A stretch of DNA of 43,384 nt from the NCBI GenBank assembly GCA_003265895.1, contig QFBS01000012.1:1-43384 (forward strand), written 5' to 3'. Of the stretch, positions 8,890 to 17,990 are shown one piece after another. The stretch is from Candidatus Marinamargulisbacteria bacterium SCGC AG-410-N11. Lineage in GTDB: Bacteria > Margulisbacteria > Marinamargulisbacteria > GCA-2716485 > AG-410-N11. The notes below the pieces were generated by a model. That model was not told the origin of the DNA and made no database searches. It was given only the letters and a program-made list of their open reading frames with translations. The position numbers and the translations under genes are program-made. Position 1 is the stretch's first letter. The number at the start of each line of letters is the position of its first letter.

Positions 8890-10155
8890 TTAATGTTTGG
8901 GTTGATATGCTTTTGTTAAAATCTTTTCTCCTACTATAGAATTTATTTTAACAGTTAGTTTAATAGTTTCTTCGTATTTTGATTCTAAAATTGTGCCGTG
9001 CTTATGAATTAGGTTTATGATATCCATTTGATTGTAATTAAGTGAGAATTTAATAATTTTTTGGAAATTATTAAGTAAATTTTCTATTTCTGTATTTAGA
9101 TTATGTATATTGGTTTTATTTAATGCTGAAATATAGATTTGAGGTTGGTAGTTTTCTAATAATTTTTGGGTTTGGTTTGGTTTTTTTATTTTATCAGATT
9201 TGTTTAAAACATATAAAATTGGTTTGTTATCAGAATTTAGAGATTTTATAATTTCATTTGCGGTGTTTATCATCCCGATACAGTTAGGATGAGAAGCATC
9301 GATAATATGAAGAATAAAATCTGAGAATGTTACTTCTTCTAACGTTGATAAAAATGCTTTAACAAGATGATGGGGTAATTTTTGAATAAATCCAACGGTA
9401 TCTGATAATACTATTTCATCTTTATTAGGTAATAAGAATTTTCTTGTTTTTGGGTCTAAAGTTGCAAATAATTTGTCTTCAGCTAAAACATTAGAATTTG
9501 TTAACGTATTCATTAGTGTTGATTTTCCGGCATTGGTATAACCGAGAATACTACCTGTAATTATGGGGAGAGTTTGCCTGTTACTTCGTTGTTGGTCTCT
9601 TGTTTGTTTTACTTTGATGAGTTTTTGTTTGATTACGTGGATACGTTTGTTAATTTGTCTTTTATCTACCTCTATTTGCTTCTCTCCAGGGCCTCTGGTT
9701 CCAATTCCTCCTCCTAAACGAGATAAATGTGTCCATAATCTTGTTAATCTTGGGAGAAGGTAATTAAGTTGAGCTAGTTCTATTTGTAATTTAGATTCGA
9801 ATGTTTTAGCATGCTTTGCAAAAATATCTAATATAAGTCCTGTTCGATCTAATACTTTGATATTAAGTATTTTTTCTAAGTTTTTGTGTTGGTTTGGGGT
9901 TAAATCATCGTCTGTAATTAAAATATTAATAGCGTTTATTTTAATTATGTTTTGAATTTCTTCTAATTTTCCTTTTCCAATATAGTGTTTGTTGTGTGGC
10001 GTATCTCTATTTTGAATTAATTTTTCGATAATGGTAATATCTGCGGTTTTGGATAGTTCTTCTAGTTCTTCAATGGATTCTTCAATTGTCCAGTCTGAGT
10101 TAGGAATTTGGAACTTTATCCCAACTAGTATTCCTTTTAACTGAACGGAGGTCAT
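8890..10155 (-). CDS. hflX: Ribosome-associated GTPase HflX
   Basis: GTPase that binds the large ribosomal subunit and helps split or rescue stalled ribosomes under stress. The family-specific glycine-rich segment GTRGPGEKQIEVDKR lies near residues 150-165, the P-loop GYTNAGKST near 204-212, the G3 motif DTVGF near 252, and NKSD is the G4 motif. The 421-residue length is typical. Its ATG overlaps the TPR gene's TGA by four bases (10152-10155), so it is translated from the polysaccharide-polymerase operon. This is a curious but common kind of bacterial linkage rather than evidence of a sugar role. Confidence 0.95.
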   Translation of the reverse strand: MTSVQLKGILVGIKFQIPNSDWTIEESIEELEELSKTADITIIEKLIQNRDTPHNKHYIGKGKLEEIQNIIKINAINILITDDDLTPNQHKNLEKILNIKVLDRTGLILDIFAKHAKTFESKLQIELAQLNYLLPRLTRLWTHLSRLGGGIGTRGPGEKQIEVDKRQINKRIHVIKQKLIKVKQTRDQQRSNRQTLPIITGSILGYTNAGKSTLMNTLTNSNVLAEDKLFATLDPKTRKFLLPNKDEIVLSDTVGFIQKLPHHLVKAFLSTLEEVTFSDFILHIIDASHPNCIGMINTANEIIKSLNSDNKPILYVLNKSDKIKKPNQTQKLLENYQPQIYISALNKTNIHNLNTEIENLLNNFQKIIKFSLNYNQMDIINLIHKHGTILESKYEETIKLTVKINSIVGEKILTKAYQPKH

Positions 10156-11204
10156 TGTTGTTGATTAACAAATTCGTTAATTGCATTTAATTGTTGAATA
10201 GATAACGAATCATTTGGGTTTTCTTTAATAAATTGAGTTAGATAGTCGCTTGCTTTTGTAAATTGATTATTATTGACTAGTGTTTGAACTAGAAATGTTT
10301 TAGCGTCGTTGTCTTCGGGGAAATGTTTTAATATTTTTTCGTAAATATGAGTTGCTTTTGTCCATTCGCTATTTTGATAATAGATTGCTCCTAAACTTTT
10401 GAGTGGGTCTAGTTTAGTATGGATAAGGTTATATTTTTCTAAGTAAGGGATGCTTTCAGTTGGCTTATTAAGGCTAATAAGTGTACTAGCAATAATGAGT
10501 TCTATATTTTCAAATGATGGGTTATTTTTGTATAAAATTTTATAATAGTTTAGAGCCATTGTTAGATTGTTTCGTTCTCGGTATATTTCGGCTAGATTAT
10601 AAATAGCTTCAGCGATTCTGGGGTCATATTGAATTACTTTTTCATAATAAGGGATTGCTTGATCTTTTTTATCAAAACGATGTAAAAAAGTTGCGTAGTT
10701 TAACAAAAATAGTGGGTTCTTATTATCTTGGAAAGCCGCTTTTTTAATAAACTTTTCACTTAATGTTAAATAATAATCTTTTTTTTCTGGTATTAATTCC
10801 ATTAATTGAAGATAAGTGGATGCTAAGCGATTAGTAAACCATGGATTGTATTTATCAAGTATTATCATTTCTTTATATAGTGTGATAGCTTTTTCTAAAT
10901 AGTAAAGTTTTTCATTTTTGGAAGTTTGTTGATTAGCATAGTCTTCATAAAACTTTCCTAATTGAACTTGATAGTGAGTTTCCCATGGTGCATAATATTT
11001 TGTTTTTTCTAGGTAATCTATGGCATAGTTTAATCGTTGTCTAACCATACCTTCGTGGTAGCCGTCTCTAAAATTTCGTTCAGCTTTAAATGGTAATATT
11101 GCTTGATAAATTAAAATAGGGTTAATGATAAATAGTAAGACAGATAGCAATATCCAATGCTTTATACTTATTTTTGATAGTTTAATGGTTTTTTTATTGA
11201 TCAT
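10152..11204 (-). CDS. Membrane-anchored TPR protein
   Basis: One hydrophobic segment (about residues 17-38, WILLSVLLFIINPILIY) anchors the 350-residue protein, and the remainder is a series of tetratricopeptide repeats with the usual pattern of small and aromatic residues (for example AIPYYEKVIQYDPRIAEAIY). The gene overlaps the 3' end of the Wzy-type gene by 11 bases and hflX by four, so all three are one operon. In several phyla O-antigen ligase-like proteins carry C-terminal TPRs; here the two parts appear as separate genes. A role as partner of the polymerase is inference. Confidence 0.85.
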   Translation of the reverse strand: MINKKTIKLSKISIKHWILLSVLLFIINPILIYQAILPFKAERNFRDGYHEGMVRQRLNYAIDYLEKTKYYAPWETHYQVQLGKFYEDYANQQTSKNEKLYYLEKAITLYKEMIILDKYNPWFTNRLASTYLQLMELIPEKKDYYLTLSEKFIKKAAFQDNKNPLFLLNYATFLHRFDKKDQAIPYYEKVIQYDPRIAEAIYNLAEIYRERNNLTMALNYYKILYKNNPSFENIELIIASTLISLNKPTESIPYLEKYNLIHTKLDPLKSLGAIYYQNSEWTKATHIYEKILKHFPEDNDAKTFLVQTLVNNNQFTKASDYLTQFIKENPNDSLSIQQLNAINEFVNQQQ

Positions 11205-13626
11205 TGTTAATTATATTGATTGTTGATAAAGATAATCCCATTACAGCAAAGAAGAGTACTAATGTTGCTACGACGCCAAAATTAAATAAAACTTGAATTA
11301 AATATATGGCACAGCTACTCATAAACCCAATTAATAAATTAGAAAGAGGGTGCGTATTATTTTTTGAGAATCCTTTTATACTTAAGAAATACCAAATTCC
11401 CATTAAACCAAAGTAAAAAGCGATAAAACCAATAATTCCTTTTGTAACTAACGTATTTAGGTATTCGTTATGAAGTCTATCTGGGGTGTAGTTATGACCG
11501 CCTTCTAAAATTCCATATTCAGGTCGCCTATATACAGGGTATAGCAGTTTTACAGTATCTAGTCCGGACCCTAAAATAGGATAGTCTAAGAACCAAGGAA
11601 TTGCGCTTTTCCACATTGAAATGCGAGCACTTGTATATAGTTGATTTTGGTATCTATTTGCTGTTTTAACTTGAAGGTTTTTAGCAATAGAGTATTTACC
11701 AGTATCGCTATGTTTTAGATTTAATATTTTGGATTTAAGGGGGAAAATTAGTAAAGGAATTAAAATTAAAATTAAACCAAACCTAATTTGGAATTTTTTG
11801 TCTTTTATTAAAGGAAGTTTATTTAAAAGGAGTAATGAATAAAGTGTAAAAATACAAATTGTTAATGCGATTGTAGTTGGGATTTTGATGAAACGGCTTT
11901 GGATAAGTGTTATTGTTGCAGAATCTACTATTCCAGATAATGTGGGTAAGATGGTTATTAATCCAAACATAATTAAAAAGTTTAGTAAGTAAAACTTCTT
12001 TTCTTTATTTAATTTAGAAGAATCTTTCAAGCCAACAAAATAGTAACAAAGAATTAAAGAAATAAACGTAAATATATTTAGCATAGAATTATTAATAAAT
12101 TGAATTTGAGAAAACAAGAAAATAATAACTAGTTGTTCTATTAACGGTTTAGTTTGTTTAGGAGTGTTGTAACAAATATAGGTTAGATAACCAAGGATAA
12201 TCATTTTTAAGTCTGGAATGATAGGGTATTGTTTAATTATTAAAAGACTATTATCTAACAGAAGAAAAGCAAAGCATAAAATATAAGGTAGAGTAGATAG
12301 TATATTTATTTTTTTAATTTTAATTAAGAAAAATAACGACGTTATTAATAAGGATATTATGAAAATTGCTAGTATAAAATGATAGTTATGGACTTTAAAT
12401 ATGGTTGTTAGGCAAAAAATCCCTGCAAAAAAAATTAATAATATGGTTTCGGTAAAGGCTTGTTTAATTTTATTGAAGTTAATTAATGTTTTATTTATTA
12501 AAATATAAAATATTGGCATGGCAATCATAAAGCCTACCCATGTTGCACGAGAAAATGATAATAATTGAGAATAAAAAATAATACTAATCGAAAAGAAAAG
12601 TGTTCTTTTTAATGTTAAACTAAGATTTGGCAACGGCGCCATTGAAACAATTAAGATCATTAACGATAATAGGGCTACCCATTGTTCTTTAGAAAAGCTA
12701 ACTAAATCAAACATAAATGAACAAAATAAAAGAATACCAAATAGACTCCATTTAATGATGTTTTCTTTATCTGGAATAGATTGCTTTGATGTTTCAGATA
12801 AAATGATTGTAATAATTGTTAGGCATATAATTTGAATGGTTGTACTACTGTAAACAGTTGGTATAGTTGTTTTAACGGCAATTATGAAAGCTGTACTATA
12901 TAAGATTGCTTTTAGGATGAAAGCTATTGTATGGTTACTTTTTAAATTAGGTAATAATATGGTATCGACTTGTTTATCTTTGATTATTGAAATTAAATAA
13001 GAGATTCCTATAGGCACTATCATTCCAACAAATGCACAAAAGTGGACGGGGTTATTTATACAAGCAAAGACTCGATATGTTGGATCTTTGCTCCAAAACA
13101 TAAAATCATGTCCTAAACTTTGGAGAACACCATAAAAACTTGAGAATAAAGTGGCTCCAATTAAACTAAGTAAAATCCATTTAAGTTGTTTTTTTGTAGT
13201 GATTAATTTAGCAAATAATAAAATAAGAATAGCATAATTAGTAACGGTTACAATACCTTCCCACCGATCGTAAGCTCCAATAATACTGGTTTTAAGGTCT
13301 GCAGAAAAAATTGTTGATAGAATATTTGTGAATATCCATATAAGTAATGGTATTTCTAGTCCAGTTTTGTGCCAAGTAAAGCCTAAAAAATGGTAACAAT
13401 TCTTTTGATTTGAAAGATTGTTGTCTTTGAATAATATATATTTAAAAAACCATAAAGAACAACTTACGATCGTAATAATTCGTAGTAAAAGAAGTTTGTT
13501 AACTTCGAATACAGATCGTGTCATGGAAGTAAAAAGAGTAGGGTTTCCTACCATTAAAATAATCAATAGTAGTAAGAATCCCCATTCAAAAAAGCGTTTG
13601 TAGTTGTTTAATTTAATTTCTTTCAT
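11194..13626 (-). CDS. O-antigen ligase/polymerase (Wzy_C family)
   Basis: Large polytopic inner-membrane protein of 810 residues, with hydrophobic segments over most of its length. The family's periplasmic loop is visible near residues 660-730: ARISMWKSAIPWFLDYPILG followed by GSGLDT and RLHNEYLN, the latter containing the conserved histidine. Such proteins polymerise O-antigen-type glycans or ligate a glycan to lipid or protein. It is longer than typical 400-450 residue members because of additional membrane segments between residues 240 and 560. It leads an operon with the TPR protein and HflX. Whether it is ligase or polymerase cannot be decided from sequence. Confidence 0.85.
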   Translation of the reverse strand: MKEIKLNNYKRFFEWGFLLLLIILMVGNPTLFTSMTRSVFEVNKLLLLRIITIVSCSLWFFKYILFKDNNLSNQKNCYHFLGFTWHKTGLEIPLLIWIFTNILSTIFSADLKTSIIGAYDRWEGIVTVTNYAILILLFAKLITTKKQLKWILLSLIGATLFSSFYGVLQSLGHDFMFWSKDPTYRVFACINNPVHFCAFVGMIVPIGISYLISIIKDKQVDTILLPNLKSNHTIAFILKAILYSTAFIIAVKTTIPTVYSSTTIQIICLTIITIILSETSKQSIPDKENIIKWSLFGILLFCSFMFDLVSFSKEQWVALLSLMILIVSMAPLPNLSLTLKRTLFFSISIIFYSQLLSFSRATWVGFMIAMPIFYILINKTLINFNKIKQAFTETILLIFFAGIFCLTTIFKVHNYHFILAIFIISLLITSLFFLIKIKKINILSTLPYILCFAFLLLDNSLLIIKQYPIIPDLKMIILGYLTYICYNTPKQTKPLIEQLVIIFLFSQIQFINNSMLNIFTFISLILCYYFVGLKDSSKLNKEKKFYLLNFLIMFGLITILPTLSGIVDSATITLIQSRFIKIPTTIALTICIFTLYSLLLLNKLPLIKDKKFQIRFGLILILIPLLIFPLKSKILNLKHSDTGKYSIAKNLQVKTANRYQNQLYTSARISMWKSAIPWFLDYPILGSGLDTVKLLYPVYRRPEYGILEGGHNYTPDRLHNEYLNTLVTKGIIGFIAFYFGLMGIWYFLSIKGFSKNNTHPLSNLLIGFMSSCAIYLIQVLFNFGVVATLVLFFAVMGLSLSTINIINNDQ

Positions 13627-13754
13627 TTTATGTTAGTTATTATTTAGTTTATCTTTCTAATTACAATATAAATAATAACATATTTGGTTAAATATTTGTG
13701 TGAATTTGTTTTATATAAGATAAGTTTAGGCATATTATAAATTCTTAAATTCCT

Positions 13755-15029
13755 ATGCTTTTATTTTTTTGTTATGATCATATAATGAGTGTTCGATCAT
13801 CAATGAGATACAAAAAAGTTACTATTGTTTGCCAGTTATTTTATCCTGAATTAGTTTCAACTGGACAATCAATGACAGAACTTGCTGAAGAGATGGTTCG
13901 TCAAGGTGCTGTTATTGATAGTATTTGTGGACCTCCAACTATTTTAAAGTCTAAAACAAAAATACCTAAACGAATGGTTTATCAAGGTATTACAATTAAT
14001 CGGGTATGGGGTACTTGTTTTTCTAAATTGTCATTTTTAGGAAAACTATTTAATCAATTGACATTTTCATTGTCGTTAATTTGGAGATTATGCTGGGATT
14101 CTTCAAAAACGCCTTTATTAATTACTACGAACCCTCCATTTTTACCCTTTTTAGTGGTTTGTTGTTACCCGTTTCATCGACGAAAAATGATTTTAAAAAT
14201 AGCAGACTTATATCCAGATACATTGGTTGAATGCAATGTGTTTTCTGATCGTTCTATTATTGTTAAATTATGGTCGTTATTAAACGATTGGGTATATGCT
14301 AAAGTTGATCATATTATTGTATTAGGTCGATGTATGGAAAAAAGAGTTTTTTCTAATAAATCTTCATTTTTTAAACAGAAGGTTTCGATGGTTCCTGTTT
14401 GGGGCGATGATACATTAATTCAGAATGCACTGATCAATAAGACGTCGTACTTTGAACGTTGGGGAATTGAAAATAAATTTGTGTGTTTATATGCTGGTAA
14501 TATGGGTCGTTTTCATGATCTAAAAACGTTTGTTGATGTGGCATTTCGATTAAAGGATATTAATGATATTATGTTTGTTTTTGTAGGAGACGGATATCAA
14601 CGTAAATGGTTAGAACATGTCATTAGAAAGTGTCAATTAACGAATGTATTGGTAAAAGATTATGTTTCTAAAGATGATTTAGGAGCTTTGTTGTGTAGTG
14701 CATCGTTGGGATTGGTTTCTTTAAAATTAGGTAATGAAGGTTGTTCTGTTCCATCTAAAACTTTTGGTTTGTTAGCTGCTGGTCTTCCTGTTATTGCGGT
14801 TATGTCGACCGTTTCTGAAATAGCAATGATGATTGACGAAAATGGACTTGGAAAGTCGTTTTTGCCAGGAGATATAGATGGTGTTGTTGACGAAATTATG
14901 CGTTATTTTAATGATGAAGAATTAGTTAAAGCTTGTTCTTTAAATTGTCGACAAACTATTCAAGATAAGTATTCTTTAAAATTAGCTGCGGAGCGTTATT
15001 TACAAATTGTAGAGCGAGTTTCTTTATAA
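13755..15029 (+). CDS. Glycosyltransferase family 4-like (GT-B)
   Basis: A GT-B glycosyltransferase of the WbuB-like kind, using a nucleotide sugar to extend a surface glycan. The N-terminal domain opens with VTIVCQLFYPELVSTGQSM. The C-terminal nucleotide-binding half carries LYAGNMGRFHDLKT, FVGDGYQRKWLE and the acidic segment GNEGCSVPSKTFGLLAAGLP. The longest frame starts at 13755, but the family usually starts just before KVTIVCQ, so the ATG at 13803 (MRYKK) or 13785 is more likely; no clear Shine-Dalgarno decides. It diverges from the Wzy operon and its last six bases overlap the convergent HddC-like gene. Confidence 0.87.
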   Translation: MLLFFCYDHIMSVRSSMRYKKVTIVCQLFYPELVSTGQSMTELAEEMVRQGAVIDSICGPPTILKSKTKIPKRMVYQGITINRVWGTCFSKLSFLGKLFNQLTFSLSLIWRLCWDSSKTPLLITTNPPFLPFLVVCCYPFHRRKMILKIADLYPDTLVECNVFSDRSIIVKLWSLLNDWVYAKVDHIIVLGRCMEKRVFSNKSSFFKQKVSMVPVWGDDTLIQNALINKTSYFERWGIENKFVCLYAGNMGRFHDLKTFVDVAFRLKDINDIMFVFVGDGYQRKWLEHVIRKCQLTNVLVKDYVSKDDLGALLCSASLGLVSLKLGNEGCSVPSKTFGLLAAGLPVIAVMSTVSEIAMMIDENGLGKSFLPGDIDGVVDEIMRYFNDEELVKACSLNCRQTIQDKYSLKLAAERYLQIVERVSL

Positions 15030-15731
15030 TTTACCAAAGAAGTTTTGAGCTTCTAATAAACTTTCTGGTGTTCCGATATCGATAAATTGAGTGTTTTTAG
15101 ATACATATCCATAAATATTGTAATTAGTTGTTTGAGTAAATATATCTTTTTCAATTGAAAATGGTGCTTTATATTTTGAGAGTAATGATGAATTTAGTAT
15201 ATATACTCCGGCATTCATTAACCCTTTTTGAGGGGTTGTTGATTTTTCTTTGAATCGAATAATTTGATTATTATTATTTATTGTAACCGCGCCATATCTA
15301 GAAATATCGGGTAGGTAGTTAAGCGCGATACTAATATCGGCATTATGTGTATTATGAAATGCTAGAAAATTTTGAAGTGATATATTTATAAATGAGTCTC
15401 CATTTATTACAATTAAGGATTTTGTGGTGATATGTTTTAAAGCATTTTTAATGGCTCCGCCAGTTCCTAATGGCGCTGTTTCTTCAGAAAAAAGAATTTC
15501 GAAATTGGGCTGCGGGTTATTTTTAATGTGGGTGTAGATTTGATCTCTTAAATGGCCGACACACAAAATTAGTCGTTTTGCATTTTGTTTTTGAAGGTGT
15601 TTAAATAAATAATCAATAAAAATATGATTATTGATTGGGGCCATAATTTTGGGCGTATTAGGGAGAACGGAACTTAATCGAGTTCCTTGTCCTCCACATA
15701 GAACTAAAACATCTGGTAATTGTTGGTTCAT
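15024..15731 (-). CDS. hddC: Sugar-phosphate nucleotidyltransferase, HddC-like
   Basis: Adds a nucleotide to a sugar-1-phosphate. The activation loop VLCGGQGTRLSS and PKIMAPINN at the N-terminus are the NTP-transferase signature, GHLRDQIYTHI follows, and the metal-binding INGDSF is near residue 110. At 235 residues it is the single-domain size of HddC (D-glycero-alpha-D-manno-heptose-1-phosphate guanylyltransferase) rather than RmlA or GalU. Its ATG overlaps the HddA-like gene's stop by four bases, and that partnership is the main reason for the heptose call. The nucleotide preference is inferred, not visible. Confidence 0.8.
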   Translation of the reverse strand: MNQQLPDVLVLCGGQGTRLSSVLPNTPKIMAPINNHIFIDYLFKHLQKQNAKRLILCVGHLRDQIYTHIKNNPQPNFEILFSEETAPLGTGGAIKNALKHITTKSLIVINGDSFINISLQNFLAFHNTHNADISIALNYLPDISRYGAVTINNNNQIIRFKEKSTTPQKGLMNAGVYILNSSLLSKYKAPFSIEKDIFTQTTNYNIYGYVSKNTQFIDIGTPESLLEAQNFFGKL

Positions 15732-16711
15732 GAGTATTGGAAAATAATATGACTTCCTTGATTTTCGAATTGAAATGGAATATGAATCCTAGGAGATAGC
15801 GCTTTAATAATATTTTGATGGTCTTCGGGTTTTGCGAAGACCAGAAAAAAACCTCCAGCACCGGCCCCTAGTAGTTTTCCACCAATAGCGCCATGTTGTT
15901 GGGCACATGAATACAGATTATCGATTTGAGAAGAACTTATTTTTGAACTTAATGACTTTTTAAGTTTCCATGTATAATGAAGCAGCTCCCCAAATTGAGT
16001 AATGTCTTTTTCTTTTTCAAGAATATCTTTTGCTTGATTTACTAAGTCAGACATTTTTGTTAACGTAGTTTCATTTTTTTTTAAGTTTTTTTGTTGGTCT
16101 TGACTAATGGTTGATGATAAACGAGAAATCCCAGTAAAAAATAATAGCAAGTGATTATTAAGTTCTTTTTTTCTACTAGAACTTATTGCTATTGGTGAAA
16201 TAATATTATTATCATCTTTTTGAAATTTAATATAATTTAGACCCCCATAAGCTGCGTTTGTTTGATCTTGAGACCCAACACATTCTTTTAATATTTCTCT
16301 TTCAAGAAAAATTGCATCATTTGCTAATGATTTTTTAGTAGACGGTTGTTGATGTAATGTTTTTAATGTATGTAGTAAACCTACTATAAATGAAGAACTG
16401 GATCCTAAACCTGTTCTTGCAGGTAAATCGGCATCATAACGAATTTCCATACCACGAGTTTCTTTTAAAAAACGTAAAGCCTCTCTTACCGGTGCTAATT
16501 GGATATCTTTAAGTGATTGAGTATGTTCGATTTTAGAGTATGTAATACGATATTTATGATCAAAAAAGGGTGGTAGTACTCGACAAGTAACATAACAATA
16601 TTTGTTTATGGTGGTTGAAATTACATGACCTAGATTATGATTAAACCAAGATGGGAAATCAGTACCTCCTCCAAAAAATGAAATTCGAAATGGAACTCTT
16701 GCTATAATCAT
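15728..16711 (-). CDS. hddA: GHMP sugar kinase, HddA-like
   Basis: A small-molecule kinase of the GHMP family, closest by pattern to HddA, which phosphorylates D-glycero-D-manno-heptose-7-phosphate at C1. The N-terminal RVPFRISFFGGGTDFPSW is typical of HddA and fucokinase relatives; the phosphate-binding loop LPARTGLGSSSSF lies near residues 95-107 and the C-terminal GGKLLGAGAGGFFLVF near 272-287. At 327 residues it is the expected length. It is directly coupled to the HddC-like nucleotidyltransferase, the usual partner in GDP-heptose synthesis. The earlier enzyme GmhA and the phosphatase GmhB are not in this window. Confidence 0.85.
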   Translation of the reverse strand: MIIARVPFRISFFGGGTDFPSWFNHNLGHVISTTINKYCYVTCRVLPPFFDHKYRITYSKIEHTQSLKDIQLAPVREALRFLKETRGMEIRYDADLPARTGLGSSSSFIVGLLHTLKTLHQQPSTKKSLANDAIFLEREILKECVGSQDQTNAAYGGLNYIKFQKDDNNIISPIAISSSRKKELNNHLLLFFTGISRLSSTISQDQQKNLKKNETTLTKMSDLVNQAKDILEKEKDITQFGELLHYTWKLKKSLSSKISSSQIDNLYSCAQQHGAIGGKLLGAGAGGFFLVFAKPEDHQNIIKALSPRIHIPFQFENQGSHIIFQYS

Positions 16712-16800
16712 TGATGAAGACGTATTTTAATATTAACTACTAATTTTTGTATATTATAGTTAAATATTAAATTTTTTACAGTAAAATAATGCATTTTGTA

Positions 16801-17733
16801 TTAATAATTTCTAAAAGGAATAGGATGAAGTGCAGTATAGGCTCTTACTAGTTCTTTTATTCCTATTTCTAAACTAGTAGATGCTTTAAATCCTGTATTT
16901 TCTATTTTTTCGTTACTGACAATATAATTTCGTTGATCGGGGTCTTTTTTACCATGGGTTTCTATTATTTCGAATGGGCCAATTATTTTTTCAATTTCAT
17001 GACATAACTCTTTTTTTGATAAGTTGGCATTACTTAAGCCAAGATTATATGTTTCGTTATTCATTTTTTCATAATTATTTAGGCAATGAATAAAACATTG
17101 GACAACATCTTGGATATGGATATAGTTTCTTTTAAAGTGGGACTCAAATAAAACAATCGATTTTTCGCGTAATGCTTTATAGGTGAAATCATTTACAAGA
17201 AGATCTAATCTCATTCTAGGACTAACTCCAAAAACAGTCGCCAGTCGTAATGTTATACCATTTCCATTATCAATAATTCTTTTTTCTGCTTCTACTTTTA
17301 GTTTTCCATATGTAGAAATAGGGTTAAGGTCTGATGTTTCTGTACAAAAAATATTATCTTTACCAATGCCATAACCGCTATTTGTACATGGAAAAATTAA
17401 TTTTTGTGATTTTGATAAAAAGTCTAAAATAAGGAAAATACTATCTCGGTTTATAGAGGCAGCTTCGAATGGTTGGCTTTCACATAGTGGCGCGCCAACA
17501 AGACAGGCTAATGGAATAATGCAATCTGCTTTTTGTAGTTCATTTTTTATTAACTCTTTATCTCTACAGTCTCCTTTAATAAGACGAAGTTTTGGATAAT
17601 TACAACAATGTAAAAGTGATGTTTGAGAATATTTAAATGTATCTATTACGGTAATATCGTAATTAAGTTTGATACATTCATTTACTAAGACAGATCCAAT
17701 GTAGCCTGCACCGCCAGTTATGAGAATTTTCAT
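16801..17733 (-). CDS. NAD-dependent nucleotide-sugar epimerase/dehydratase
   Basis: Extended short-chain dehydrogenase acting on a nucleotide sugar. The NAD-binding motif TGGAGYIG (residues 7-14), the catalytic YGKLK (tyrosine and lysine, near residue 142) and the downstream FKRNYIHIQDVV element are clear over 310 residues. The substrate cannot be assigned. It lies upstream of hddA on the same strand with an 89-base gap, so it probably belongs to the same sugar-modification unit, for example remodelling an activated heptose. The start at 17733 faces away from the 17991 gene, with a shared AT-rich intergenic region between them. Confidence 0.88.
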   Translation of the reverse strand: MKILITGGAGYIGSVLVNECIKLNYDITVIDTFKYSQTSLLHCCNYPKLRLIKGDCRDKELIKNELQKADCIIPLACLVGAPLCESQPFEAASINRDSIFLILDFLSKSQKLIFPCTNSGYGIGKDNIFCTETSDLNPISTYGKLKVEAEKRIIDNGNGITLRLATVFGVSPRMRLDLLVNDFTYKALREKSIVLFESHFKRNYIHIQDVVQCFIHCLNNYEKMNNETYNLGLSNANLSKKELCHEIEKIIGPFEIIETHGKKDPDQRNYIVSNEKIENTGFKASTSLEIGIKELVRAYTALHPIPFRNY

Positions 17734-17915
17734 GATTATATATTATCATAGAGTTATATTTTTTTTAAAATGCTCAGACAATATTTTTGTATAAAGTAGT
17801 GATATATTAATTAGATTTAATCGATTAGCAATTATATTTTAGTATGTATTTTTTTTTAGAAATAATGTTTATCAGGGGAAATATATTTTAATATTAAAAT
17901 TTACTATTGAATGTT

Positions 17916-17985
17916 TTGAAATAATTTTATATATATTGTGTATAAATTATAGATAGCGTAAGTATAAAACTTGCATGTCTGGAGG
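17916..17985 (+). promoter_or_regulatory. Candidate promoter and strong RBS of the two-gene cassette
   Basis: A TTGAAA box at 17916-17921 is followed 19 bases later by TATAAA at 17941-17946; the spacing is longer than ideal. GGAGG at 17981-17985 lies five bases before the ATG at 17991 and is a good ribosome site. A 16-base AT palindrome (17885-17900) lies just upstream, but such palindromes are expected by chance in DNA this AT-rich. The ribosome site is secure; the promoter is tentative. Confidence 0.35.
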
Positions 17986-17990
17986 TTAAT

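Noticed and set aside
17885..17900. 16-base perfect palindrome upstream of the cassette
   Set aside because: It is made only of A and T in very AT-rich DNA, so chance is a sufficient explanation; I do not claim an operator.
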